64,000 bases of DNA from Microbaculum marinum (lineage in GTDB: Bacteria; Pseudomonadota; Alphaproteobacteria; Rhizobiales; Tepidamorphaceae), in NCBI RefSeq assembly GCF_042646165.1, contig NZ_JBHRTC010000019.1; one strand, written 5' to 3'. Made by a program: the position numbers and the translations under genes. The stretch's first letter is position 1, and every line of letters begins with the position of its first letter. The notes beneath the pieces were generated by a model. That model was not told where the DNA came from. It did not search any database and saw nothing but the letters and a program-made list of their open reading frames with translations. This document shows positions 18,021-25,776 of this stretch, piece after piece.

Positions 18021-18194
18021 TCACGAGGGCGTTCGTGTCGCCCCATCACCGGCACACTCCGGAAGAAACAGATGTTCCACGGCGCTCGGTCGCGGCACGC
18101 AGCTCGGCTCGCCTTCAAAGAGTGCGTTCAGCAAGACAATGGATGATGTCACGGCTGCAAATGTCAGTATCCCGATCAGATCGTTTCGTGTCAT
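18021..18194 (-). CDS. Possible small membrane protein
   Basis: 57 residues starting MTRNDLIGILTFAAVTSSIV with one convincing hydrophobic helix, then a polar tail ending GDGATRTPS. GAGAG lies a suitable distance before the ATG. No family is recognised. It reads away from the dyad pair and the Fim-like recombinase. It could be chance; the helix and ribosome site are the only support. Confidence 0.35.
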   Translation of the reverse strand: MTRNDLIGILTFAAVTSSIVLLNALFEGEPSCVPRPSAVEHLFLPECAGDGATRTPS

Positions 18195-18261
18195 ACCGCT
18201 CTCTCGATGCCATACATCACGGATTTGAGCACTGAATACTGAATCACTGTATTGGAATTCT

Positions 18262-18287
18262 GTGAACACAATGGTTAATTGTGTTTA
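18262..18287 (+). repeat. Dyad element copy A
   Basis: 26-base element sharing GTGAACA, AATGGTTAATT and GTT at the same spacing with copy B (22 of 26 identical). It contains its own dyad, AACACAAT (18265-18272) and ATTGTGTT (18278-18285). The two copies face each other 102 bases apart. Confidence 0.6.
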
Positions 18288-18389
18288 TTATTTGGCTAAT
18301 AGTTGAGTTATATATTGAAATCGATCGGCGAAAAGGCCATGATGTACCCTGAACGGACGACCCGAGCACGGGGCCTGCCAGTATAACTG

Positions 18390-18415
18390 TGAACGGAATT
18401 AACCATTCTGTTCAC
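18390..18415 (-). repeat. Dyad element copy B, inverted relative to copy A
   Basis: On the minus strand this repeats copy A. It is also a near-perfect hairpin: GTGAAC (18389-18394) with GTTCAC (18410-18415), and inside them GAAT with ATTC. It lies 64 bases ahead of the short tyrosine recombinase and could be that protein's recombination or operator site. Confidence 0.6.
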
Positions 18416-18479
18416 GGTCTGGGCGTTCGAGAGACGCCCTCCTTCGAGGCCCTCGTCCGTTCCTGAACACGCAATCATC

Positions 18480-19070
18480 ATGACCAATCGACACGCAGAG
18501 CGCGTGCGCGGAGAGCGCACATACAGCCTGTATGCGCCCTCCGGCGCGCGCAAATACGTCAATGCCGCCGAGCGAACGCGCTTCCTTCGCGCGGCGGACT
18601 CTCGCGACCCAGCAACGCGGGCACTGTGCCTTATGCTGGTCTATACCGGCTGCCGGCTCTCCGAGGCGCTCAACCTCACGGCCGACGCCGTGCAGCCAGA
18701 CAGCGGCATCATTGCCATCGCGTCCCTCAAGAAGCGCCGGACGGGCATTGTCCGTGAAGTGCCGGTGCCGGATATCCTGATCGGAGCAATACGGCAGGCG
18801 AAAGAGAATTCTGGCAGTGATCAGATCTGGCCGCTCTCGCGCACCTGGAGCTGGACTCTGGTCAAGCGCGTGATGGCGCAGGCCGATATCACCGGCATCC
18901 AGGCAACGCCCAAAGGGCTACGGCATGGCTTTGCAATCCACGCGGTTGAGTGCGGCATCCCCCTCACCCTGGTACAGAAGTGGCTGGGGCACGCCCAGCT
19001 CTCCACGACCGCTATTTACGCCAACGCTGTCGGTCCGGAAGAACGCCGGATCGCAGCGCGGATGTGGTGA
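18480..19070 (+). CDS. Short, catalytic-domain-only tyrosine recombinase (Fim-like size)
   Basis: Protein of 196 residues that is almost only a tyrosine recombinase catalytic domain. Arg59 in TGCRLSEAL, lysines 84-85, Arg148 in PKGLRHGFA, His171 in LGHAQ and Tyr180 in TAIYANA are visible; lysine replaces the first histidine of the usual H-x-L-R box. It lacks the separate core-binding domain of ordinary integrases, as do the roughly 200-residue FimB/FimE inversion enzymes. Two inverted 26-base elements sit directly upstream. Local DNA inversion or resolution is the likely role; a decayed integrase is the alternative. Confidence 0.8.
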   Translation: MTNRHAERVRGERTYSLYAPSGARKYVNAAERTRFLRAADSRDPATRALCLMLVYTGCRLSEALNLTADAVQPDSGIIAIASLKKRRTGIVREVPVPDILIGAIRQAKENSGSDQIWPLSRTWSWTLVKRVMAQADITGIQATPKGLRHGFAIHAVECGIPLTLVQKWLGHAQLSTTAIYANAVGPEERRIAARMW

Positions 19071-19321
19071 GGGACGATTACTCGGGACGCATACCTGTCG
19101 ACCAGAGATCGGCACGCCGACAAACCGCGTGTGACTAGCAGTCAGGCTTAGGACGGAATCCCGTTGGGGCTCCCCTCGGTGGAGAGCGGCCGCTCATCTG
19201 ATTTGACCAAAGTAGCGCGGCCGTTCCCGCCGGCCCGCCGCTAGTTGCACTGATGCATTCCTGACATGAGCTGACGAGAGTGTAGAATAAATTCAGTGCT
19301 GTCGGGCAGGGGCAGCTGCCT

Positions 19322-20398
19322 TCACCGAAGCCTCTGATAGCTCTCTTCGAAAGGATCTGTGACGCCGTAGTTTGAAACAAGCGTCTCGTACAATTCCTCT
19401 GAGCGCTCGTTCGGTTTTGCTCCACGCACGAGCTCAAGCATGATCCCGTAGCGAAGCGCTCGGCGTGCTACGGGATTAAGGTCGAGTGCTGCACGAATCT
19501 CTGCCCCTGCTTCCTCAGTCCGACCGGTACGCGCCAATGCGGCCGCCTTAAACAGATGCGCGTCGATGGACGTTCCCGAAGGCCCGTGACGCTTCAGATA
19601 GAGATCGGCGAAGGCGATGGCCTGATCCAGATTGCCCCGCGCATAAGCGATGAAAAGGTTTGCGTAATCCACAACCTCGGAGGTGTAGATGTCCGACTGC
19701 GGCAGTTGTACGGCGTAATCCGTGCCGTCGCGGCGGATGCTCGCCTTGCCATCGTCACTCACTGACCAGACACGCGTGATTTGGGCGTCAGGAAACCGGA
19801 CGCAACTGCCGTCCTGAAGGCAGTAGTCGATCACCGCAGGATCGCCAAATTGCGACACGAAGGACGTGGGCACGGTCTCCGACAGAAAAGCGACGATTTG
19901 CTGCGGCGGGCCTAGGCGAAATGTCTCACCACCGACCTCGATCTGCCAGATTTCTTGGTCCGTATCCCGGAAATCTTCGTAGGGCATGGCGAGGGTCAGG
20001 AACGACTGGATCGCGATCCCGTCGATCAGGGGGGTGGTGACGCCCCAGACCGTCCCTTGTAGCCCGTTGATCCGGGCAAGGCGGGCAGCGGCTTCGTGGC
20101 TAGGCTCGGACATCGTCGCAGGAACGTAATAAGTGATCCCACGCCCGTAACCGCCCTGCGGTTCGCCCCTGTCGCTCCCGGTGGGACCCTCAGAGGACAG
20201 GTCGGATTGCACCGTCAGTTTGAGCGCGAACGCCACGCTCTGCCCGAGAGATGCGGGAGCGGTGTCGTCGGCATTGAAGAAGGCCGGAAACACAAGCCCC
20301 ACCTGATCGGGCGATTTCTCTTGCCCGGTCGAGATGCCGTTGAGCAGGACAAGCCCCGCCCCCACCGCACAGACCCGCATAACGAAATGCGGGGTCAT
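19322..20398 (-). CDS. Exported protein with C-terminal TPR-like helices, unknown function
   Basis: Protein of 358 residues; the start MTPHFVMRVCAVGAGLVLLN resembles a signal peptide or lipoprotein-free export signal. The first two thirds have a beta-rich character with no family I recognise. The last 110 residues (YARGNLDQAIAFADLYLKRH, DAHLFKAAALARTGRTEEAG, AEIRAALDLNP) look like tetratricopeptide-like helices. GGAGGG just upstream, inside the end of the preceding gene, supports the ATG at 20398. Last gene of the minus-strand operon headed by the papain-like gene. Confidence 0.7.
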   Translation of the reverse strand: MTPHFVMRVCAVGAGLVLLNGISTGQEKSPDQVGLVFPAFFNADDTAPASLGQSVAFALKLTVQSDLSSEGPTGSDRGEPQGGYGRGITYYVPATMSEPSHEAAARLARINGLQGTVWGVTTPLIDGIAIQSFLTLAMPYEDFRDTDQEIWQIEVGGETFRLGPPQQIVAFLSETVPTSFVSQFGDPAVIDYCLQDGSCVRFPDAQITRVWSVSDDGKASIRRDGTDYAVQLPQSDIYTSEVVDYANLFIAYARGNLDQAIAFADLYLKRHGPSGTSIDAHLFKAAALARTGRTEEAGAEIRAALDLNPVARRALRYGIMLELVRGAKPNERSEELYETLVSNYGVTDPFEESYQRLR

Positions 20399-20400
20399 TG

Positions 20401-21042
20401 CTACCCTCCCGCCAGTGCGATCAACTCATCGCGGATCGCCTTCACCGTCATGGGTTGTGCGGGTCCGGCCTGGTGTACCAAATCCAACGCCGTCTCGCGC
20501 AGCGGGCTTATCACTGTTTCATAGTCCATGCTTAACTGAACCGCGTTCTTTATCAGAGCGTAGTGCAGAAGCAACCTCAAATACATGTCTGCCACCGGCT
20601 GGCCGGAAACCGCCAACAACTTCGTGCGCGCCTGTTCGACAGCAAAGGCGTCGACTTGCGGACCCAGATATACCCCCGATTCCATATCGGCGGCGTCGCC
20701 GACACCGATCCCTGAGGTGACGAATAGGGTCGTAGCGGCATTGCTCAGATAGTGCGTCTCCCGATCGTTGGCGGAGGTGGCTATCTGGTCGTTCGTTCTG
20801 ACGTCGTGGTCGGCAAGATAGGTTTCAAGTGCCGGGGTGGTCTGTCCGCGACCTTTGATCTCGACGAGTCGCAATTCAACGTTGGCGCGGACGAAGTCCG
20901 AATAATCGTTCTTATCGATGCCGTGAATATGCTGTCCGACCCACACCGTTTTACCGGTGCCCTGCGCATGGCTCGCCGGCGCCGTCAGTGCCATCACGGC
21001 CGGAATTGCGATTCTGACTATCAGGATCGAAAATCTGCACAT
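20401..21042 (-). CDS. Exported protein of unknown function
   Basis: Protein of 213 residues with a clear signal peptide (MCRFSILIVRIAIPAVMALT, APASHAQ). The mature part is soluble and mixed helix/strand; I recognise no family. The start lies inside the 3' end of the preceding gene (22-base overlap) with GGAG upstream, and its stop is two bases from the next start, so it belongs tightly to this operon. Confidence 0.7.
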   Translation of the reverse strand: MCRFSILIVRIAIPAVMALTAPASHAQGTGKTVWVGQHIHGIDKNDYSDFVRANVELRLVEIKGRGQTTPALETYLADHDVRTNDQIATSANDRETHYLSNAATTLFVTSGIGVGDAADMESGVYLGPQVDAFAVEQARTKLLAVSGQPVADMYLRLLLHYALIKNAVQLSMDYETVISPLRETALDLVHQAGPAQPMTVKAIRDELIALAGG

Positions 21043-21725
21043 GAGCAAGACTCCGGCATGGAAATGGGCACCGTTGCCCCGTCCGGTCGATGGATCGCGA
21101 GGATCTCGAGTGTGACGGTGCAATCGTTCTGTGTCGTTTCATTGTCGAATTTCCCCCATGAGTCCTGCGGGACCTCCAGGCGGAAGACGTCGCCGTCGCC
21201 AGCGGCGATCACTGGGAGTTCGCGCAGTGCGTCGGCACGCGATACGATCGCCACAATCGGTTTGGCCGCGACGCTACCATTCACCGGGACGGCCGAAGCG
21301 GACTCGAGAATCCCGCGGCTAGTCCCCGTATTGGCGATATAGACCTTCGCGGCATAGCCACCGCAGGACAGGTGCGTTCTGTCGAACCGGGCCCTATCGC
21401 CGAGAATGGCAATGTTGAACGTAGACCACACGACCACGACGAGCGACCCGTAAAGCGCGATGTCGCCCAGACTGACCTGCGATGCGAGCCAGCCGAAGGG
21501 CATCTGCCACCGGTCGCATTCCGGACAAACCCGTGCCCCTGCCTTGATTTCGGACTTACAATAGCGGCAAGATGGCGGATCGCTCTCCGTCTGCGTTTCG
21601 TTGTACTCGGCGGTCTCCATGCTCCCGGCATCCTCCGGAGCCGCGTCCTCTGTGGTCTCGAGGGTAGGCGCAGGCGTCCCACTCTCGACGACCGAAACTA
21701 TTTCTTGGGGCCGCGGCGCGGTCAC
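21021..21725 (-). CDS. Membrane-anchored zinc-ribbon protein
   Basis: Protein of 234 residues. An acidic, proline-rich N-terminal 50 residues lead into a four-cysteine zinc ribbon (CRYCKSEIKAGARVCPEC), then one membrane helix (LGDIALYGSLVVVVWSTFNI) and a C-terminal domain of about 130 residues that should face the periplasm. The ribbon would lie in the cytoplasm. No known family. It overlaps the upstream gene by four bases (ATGA) and the downstream gene by 22. A zinc ribbon joined through the membrane to an outer sensor-like domain would suit signal transfer, but that is conjecture. Confidence 0.75.
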   Translation of the reverse strand: MTAPRPQEIVSVVESGTPAPTLETTEDAAPEDAGSMETAEYNETQTESDPPSCRYCKSEIKAGARVCPECDRWQMPFGWLASQVSLGDIALYGSLVVVVWSTFNIAILGDRARFDRTHLSCGGYAAKVYIANTGTSRGILESASAVPVNGSVAAKPIVAIVSRADALRELPVIAAGDGDVFRLEVPQDSWGKFDNETTQNDCTVTLEILAIHRPDGATVPISMPESCSCADFRS

Positions 21726-22105
21726 TCGAACGCCTCAACGGCTTCCGGCGGCGGCGTGCGCCCTTGGCTGTCCAGCGTCGTCACAAGATCCCACGTTATG
21801 CACCCCGTGGGATCCTCGCCACGCTCCGCCTGCAGGACCCGGATCTCGCTCTCCAAAAGGGTATGGAATACCCCGTCATCGACGGTAGCAGGATCATTGT
21901 AACGGCCAATGTTGGCCATCTCCCGCTTCATCAGGCGAATGAGGTTTACCCTCAGGCTTAGCGGCCATGGATAATCCTCCGCGTTATACGGTGGCGACCC
22001 TAACGGTCGAACCAGCCGGCAGTCCTGCGCGGCCGTACTGCTCGCTACCAGTGAAGAAAGGCTTGCAAGACCGAGCAGAATCCATGGCTTCAAGCTCGTT
22101 GACAC
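21722..22105 (-). CDS. Small exported protein of unknown function
   Basis: Protein of 127 residues with a signal peptide (MSTSLKPWILLGLASLSSLV, ASSTAAQ) and a mature part of about 100 residues containing two cysteines (DCRLVRP, TGCITWD) that could form a disulfide. No family recognised. It starts 281 bases after the stop of the large caspase fusion; that gap holds no gene and no clear terminator, so cotranscription is possible but not certain. Confidence 0.65.
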   Translation of the reverse strand: MSTSLKPWILLGLASLSSLVASSTAAQDCRLVRPLGSPPYNAEDYPWPLSLRVNLIRLMKREMANIGRYNDPATVDDGVFHTLLESEIRVLQAERGEDPTGCITWDLVTTLDSQGRTPPPEAVEAFE

Positions 22106-22386
22106 CTGTCATCGACCTTTGTCGGCTAGTCTACCTAGCTTACAGTTTAGCAGAACTTGCCCGCCATCGCTAGGCTCCCGACCTCGGTACAGAGGTAGTC
22201 TCCGTCACATTACTTCTAACACCCAATCGTCCGCAAGGCGGCGGCTGTATTGATCTCACTAGAAAGACAGGGGGCTGAGATCGAATGCTCTCCGGTCGCC
22301 CAAAACGAAACTCCATTCGATGCAGGGCATCACATAAATTCCCCGAAGAGCCGCGAAAACACGATTAGTATACAATATGCTTCAAG

Positions 22387-25300
22387 TCACCCCAAATCGA
22401 TGTCTAGGATCAATTTCTTGCGCGTGTCATCAAGCCTAGATTTTACCAGATCGCGCACACCGTCATAGATTGCGGGGCTGAGCGATAGCTTCTGCGCTGA
22501 CAGCCAGTAGTCCAGTTCGTTCGAGCCCCAGGACACGAAGAGGATATTTTTCTTTGCGTCTTTGTAGGTGAAACGGAATGCACCAAGCGCGATGTTGATC
22601 ACATCACCCGCTGCCTCGGCACTGCCGATCTGGAAGTTGCCGCCAGTGGTCCGGGAAGTCTCGAAGTCGAAGAGCTGGATCTTGCCGTCATCGTCGGCCA
22701 ATCCACGCAGCGCCTCAATCGCGCTTTCGACGATCTTGAACTGATTGCCGGTCGCGATCTGTGCCAGTGTCGCAAGGATGACTTTGTCGAAGCTCCCGCT
22801 GCCCTGCATTTTCTGGGAGGCGGTGAACGGTGCCGCCTCGCGCACCCAGCCAAGCAGACTGAGCATTTCCATGTAGACATCGAACCACGCGGTACGTTGC
22901 TCCACCGAGTTGGCCCTAGCATCCGCTGCCCGCTGCGCGAACAGCGTCGAGAGCAGAACGTCCTCTTTCTGACCCGGTGTCAGGTTCTCGACGAAAGATA
23001 TCACGCTTGAAGCACTGACCGCCGCCGACAGCGTCTGCTGGTGTTCGGCAATCGCGGAGGAGGGATCAAACGCCTCGCCGGAGCGGGGCACAGCCGTTCC
23101 GAAGGCGGACTTACCGGCCCGGCTCGTCGTGCCGCGCGGGGCGGCCAGTTCCACAGATCCCAGCAACGCCAGCCTTTCAGCCATGGTGCGTGGACCGCCC
23201 GGGGACACGGGGGCGGAATCGGGCAAAGGGCTGTCTCGGAATGCCGGGGGCCAGGTCGCGTTCATACCCCGCGTATCGAGATGGGTGAACGAGCTGTACT
23301 GCCCGATCCCGCCGGAGAAAAGCTGTTCCTTGTCGCGCAGCCAGCGCAACGCATGGGCGACATCCCGCGCGGCCATGCCCCTGACCTGGAAATCCAGCGC
23401 CGTGAACTGCACGTGCTGGCTGTTCGTGGCAGAGCCCGGGATGCATGCGTTGTAGGCTGGCGAGCGATAAGCATTGGTGATTACGATCGGTTTGCCCAGC
23501 CGGTCGCGCAGATGGTCGAGCACCCGGGCGGTCGCGGCGATTCTGGTCCAGATATTGCGTGGCGGATAGTCGTTCTTGCCCTGACAGCTCCCGCCGGGTG
23601 TGTTGTGGGCGCCTCCGAGCACGAGGAATTCGTCGGTGCTGAAGTTCTTCAGCCCCAGCGACTTGATGAACGCATCAAAATCAGCGTAGTCGCCCCATGT
23701 GAGAGCCGCCTGCGAGTCGCGGAAGCCAGTACCGCGCGTCTTCGCGGCAAAACGGGCCTCGACCTCGGTGGCGCTGATCTGGTCGTCTTCGTCGCCCTCA
23801 TCTCCCGCCTCGGTCGGGTTTGCGGCCGGCGCGTAGGATGGCCCCGCAGCGGTGGTGGCTGCGGCTGCCGGTTTGCCCAATGGCTGCAGCGTGAACGGTC
23901 GGTCATGGACAAAATTCGGCTCGCCGACCAACCGTTCGAACAATTGCGGCGTCTGGCTCGGGCTGCCGATCTGGGTCTCAATGGCGGCACGGAAGGCGCG
24001 ATAGTCGCCGCGGAAACGTCCCTCGCCCCAGACCCGCAGAAGCGCCCCGGTGAAGGCGCCGTTCTCGGGGCCGTCCATCGCGAACTGTTCGTCCTTGCAG
24101 GCGCCCAGATTGAGCACCGAGGCCTTGACCGGCGTGGAGAGCGGATTGGTCAGCACGCTCTCCTTCAGCGCGCTGTAGGAGCGTGACGCCTCTCGATAGG
24201 CGGGCTCGTTCGCGCGCCAGACCCGGTCCTCGACCCAGAGCGGCATCGCCCGCGCGCCAGCGGGCAGCGTCATCTGTTGCCCGAAAAGCGTGGCCGGTGC
24301 GGTGGGGCCGAACCGGATCATCGAGCCCGAATGGCAGGTATCCGGCACGGCCAGCACCCGCACCCCGGCGCGGAACTCGGACCAGAGCATGTAGAGCTCG
24401 TCATCGGCGAGCTGGAAGTCGTATAGACAGAGGGTCTCGTCCATCTTCTCGTCGCCGTCGTGATCCTCGTCCTGGTTAAAATCGGGGATCCGGCCGCCAT
24501 GCCCCGAGATCGTGAACAGGAACATGTCGCCGCCCTTCAATTCGGACGCCGCGCGCTTGATTTCTTCGATGACGTTGGGGCGCGTGGCATCCGGGGTGAG
24601 CAGAATTCGCGTCTCGAACCCCTCGCCCCGGGCCATCGCCTCCATCGCCAGCGCATCTGCCTCGCACGCCGTCAACCGCCCGTCCCATCCGTCGTAATGG
24701 CCGGGATCGACGGTGTTCAACCCCACATGCAGCGAGATCCCGCGCGCCTTGCCGCCGGCGATCACCGAAGGTGCGCCGAGCGCCCGCGTCAGCTCGGAAG
24801 CATTGCCGAACGGCCCGCTGATGACCACGGGCGGGCCGCTGCGCGCATTGGCCAGCGAGCTAATTTCGCGCAGGAACTTGGCCGCCACGTCGCCATAGCC
24901 CTCGTTGGTGGGATGCAGCCCATCGTGCCAACGATGGTCGCCGACCGTGCCGCGGCAATCGATATAGGTGACGTGCGGCATCGTGTTGGCCAATCGCCGC
25001 AACCGTCTGTTGAAATGGTCCATCATGCAGGCCGCAATGGCCTTTTGCAGCGTCCGGTCGCGGATCCCTCGACTTTCCATTGGTTTGCCGAGCCAGCGGT
25101 CATTGTTGGGCATGGGGTAGTCATAGCCATGGCACAGAATGTTCACACGCGGAAATCCGTCGCGGACCTGCCGAAATATGCGCGCGTAGTGGGTCAGCGC
25201 TTCGTCCAGCAGCGCCTGAAAGGAGGGCAGAAGGTAGTCCTCGGGTTTCAGATCCGGATGGAACTCTTCGAGATGCGAGGCCAGCGCCCCGCCCGCCACC

Positions 25301-25776
25301 AGATCGTTGCCTCCGCCCGACAGGAGCAGGATTTCGGCGCCGGTGTCGTGCAGCGCGGGCATGTATTCCTGCTTGTCCGCCATTCGTTTCAGCAGATCCC
25401 CGGCCGATCCGAGCGACAGGACGGCGTAGCGGTCCATCACGTGGTCGATCGTATCCTTCAGGAGCAGCGGATACTGGAACCAGCTGTCGCCTTCCGACAC
25501 GATGATCGGCCCACCATAGCCGCCCGCCAGCACCGCGTTGAACTTGCGCCGCCGATCGATCCGGGCAAACCAGTTGGCCGAGTTCATGACCGCCGCCGAC
25601 CGCGCCGCCGCGTTGGCCCCACGCGGGATCTGGACCGTCGACGGGTTGAGTTTCAGCCGCGGCGCGAATGCACCCGACTGGTCTTGGTCGACGATGAAGT
25701 ATTCCGACAATTCGGCCGCGTCCGTCGTCGGATCGGCCAACTTGGCCATCAGCTGTTCAACCGTGATCTTGGCCAA
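22387..25776 (-). CDS. Giant fusion: SGNH hydrolase - caspase - M15 peptidase - C-terminal domain
   Basis: About 1129 residues with at least three enzyme domains. (1) SGNH hydrolase, about 70-310: block I EGDSWFQYP with Ser98, GGGND at about 155-158, DGLHP with Asp285 and His288. (2) Caspase/metacaspase (C14), about 340-640: VGLNTVDPGHYDGWDGRLTA, SGHGG with His426, DTCHSG with Cys481. (3) After an acidic linker (EAGDEGDEDDQ), an M15A-type zinc peptidase, about 700-840: SQHVQFTALDF (His788, Asp795) and FTHLDTRG (His832). The last 290 residues match nothing I know. All catalytic residues are present. No signal peptide. The start is chosen as TTG at 25776, four bases after GGAGGG; the frame is open to 25824. 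It overlaps the papain-like gene by 20 bases, so the two are coupled. Confidence 0.85.
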   Translation of the reverse strand: MAKITVEQLMAKLADPTTDAAELSEYFIVDQDQSGAFAPRLKLNPSTVQIPRGANAAARSAAVMNSANWFARIDRRRKFNAVLAGGYGGPIIVSEGDSWFQYPLLLKDTIDHVMDRYAVLSLGSAGDLLKRMADKQEYMPALHDTGAEILLLSGGGNDLVAGGALASHLEEFHPDLKPEDYLLPSFQALLDEALTHYARIFRQVRDGFPRVNILCHGYDYPMPNNDRWLGKPMESRGIRDRTLQKAIAACMMDHFNRRLRRLANTMPHVTYIDCRGTVGDHRWHDGLHPTNEGYGDVAAKFLREISSLANARSGPPVVISGPFGNASELTRALGAPSVIAGGKARGISLHVGLNTVDPGHYDGWDGRLTACEADALAMEAMARGEGFETRILLTPDATRPNVIEEIKRAASELKGGDMFLFTISGHGGRIPDFNQDEDHDGDEKMDETLCLYDFQLADDELYMLWSEFRAGVRVLAVPDTCHSGSMIRFGPTAPATLFGQQMTLPAGARAMPLWVEDRVWRANEPAYREASRSYSALKESVLTNPLSTPVKASVLNLGACKDEQFAMDGPENGAFTGALLRVWGEGRFRGDYRAFRAAIETQIGSPSQTPQLFERLVGEPNFVHDRPFTLQPLGKPAAAATTAAGPSYAPAANPTEAGDEGDEDDQISATEVEARFAAKTRGTGFRDSQAALTWGDYADFDAFIKSLGLKNFSTDEFLVLGGAHNTPGGSCQGKNDYPPRNIWTRIAATARVLDHLRDRLGKPIVITNAYRSPAYNACIPGSATNSQHVQFTALDFQVRGMAARDVAHALRWLRDKEQLFSGGIGQYSSFTHLDTRGMNATWPPAFRDSPLPDSAPVSPGGPRTMAERLALLGSVELAAPRGTTSRAGKSAFGTAVPRSGEAFDPSSAIAEHQQTLSAAVSASSVISFVENLTPGQKEDVLLSTLFAQRAADARANSVEQRTAWFDVYMEMLSLLGWVREAAPFTASQKMQGSGSFDKVILATLAQIATGNQFKIVESAIEALRGLADDDGKIQLFDFETSRTTGGNFQIGSAEAAGDVINIALGAFRFTYKDAKKNILFVSWGSNELDYWLSAQKLSLSPAIYDGVRDLVKSRLDDTRKKLILDIDLG

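Larger units (their letters stand above)
17888..18479. other. Mostly non-coding stretch with inverted dyads and one possible small ORF
   Basis: 592 bases between the AlpA-like gene and the short recombinase. It contains the possible 57-residue gene at 18021-18194 and the inverted pair of dyad elements at 18262-18287 and 18390-18415. Base composition turns visibly AT-rich around 18225-18330. Confidence 0.5.
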
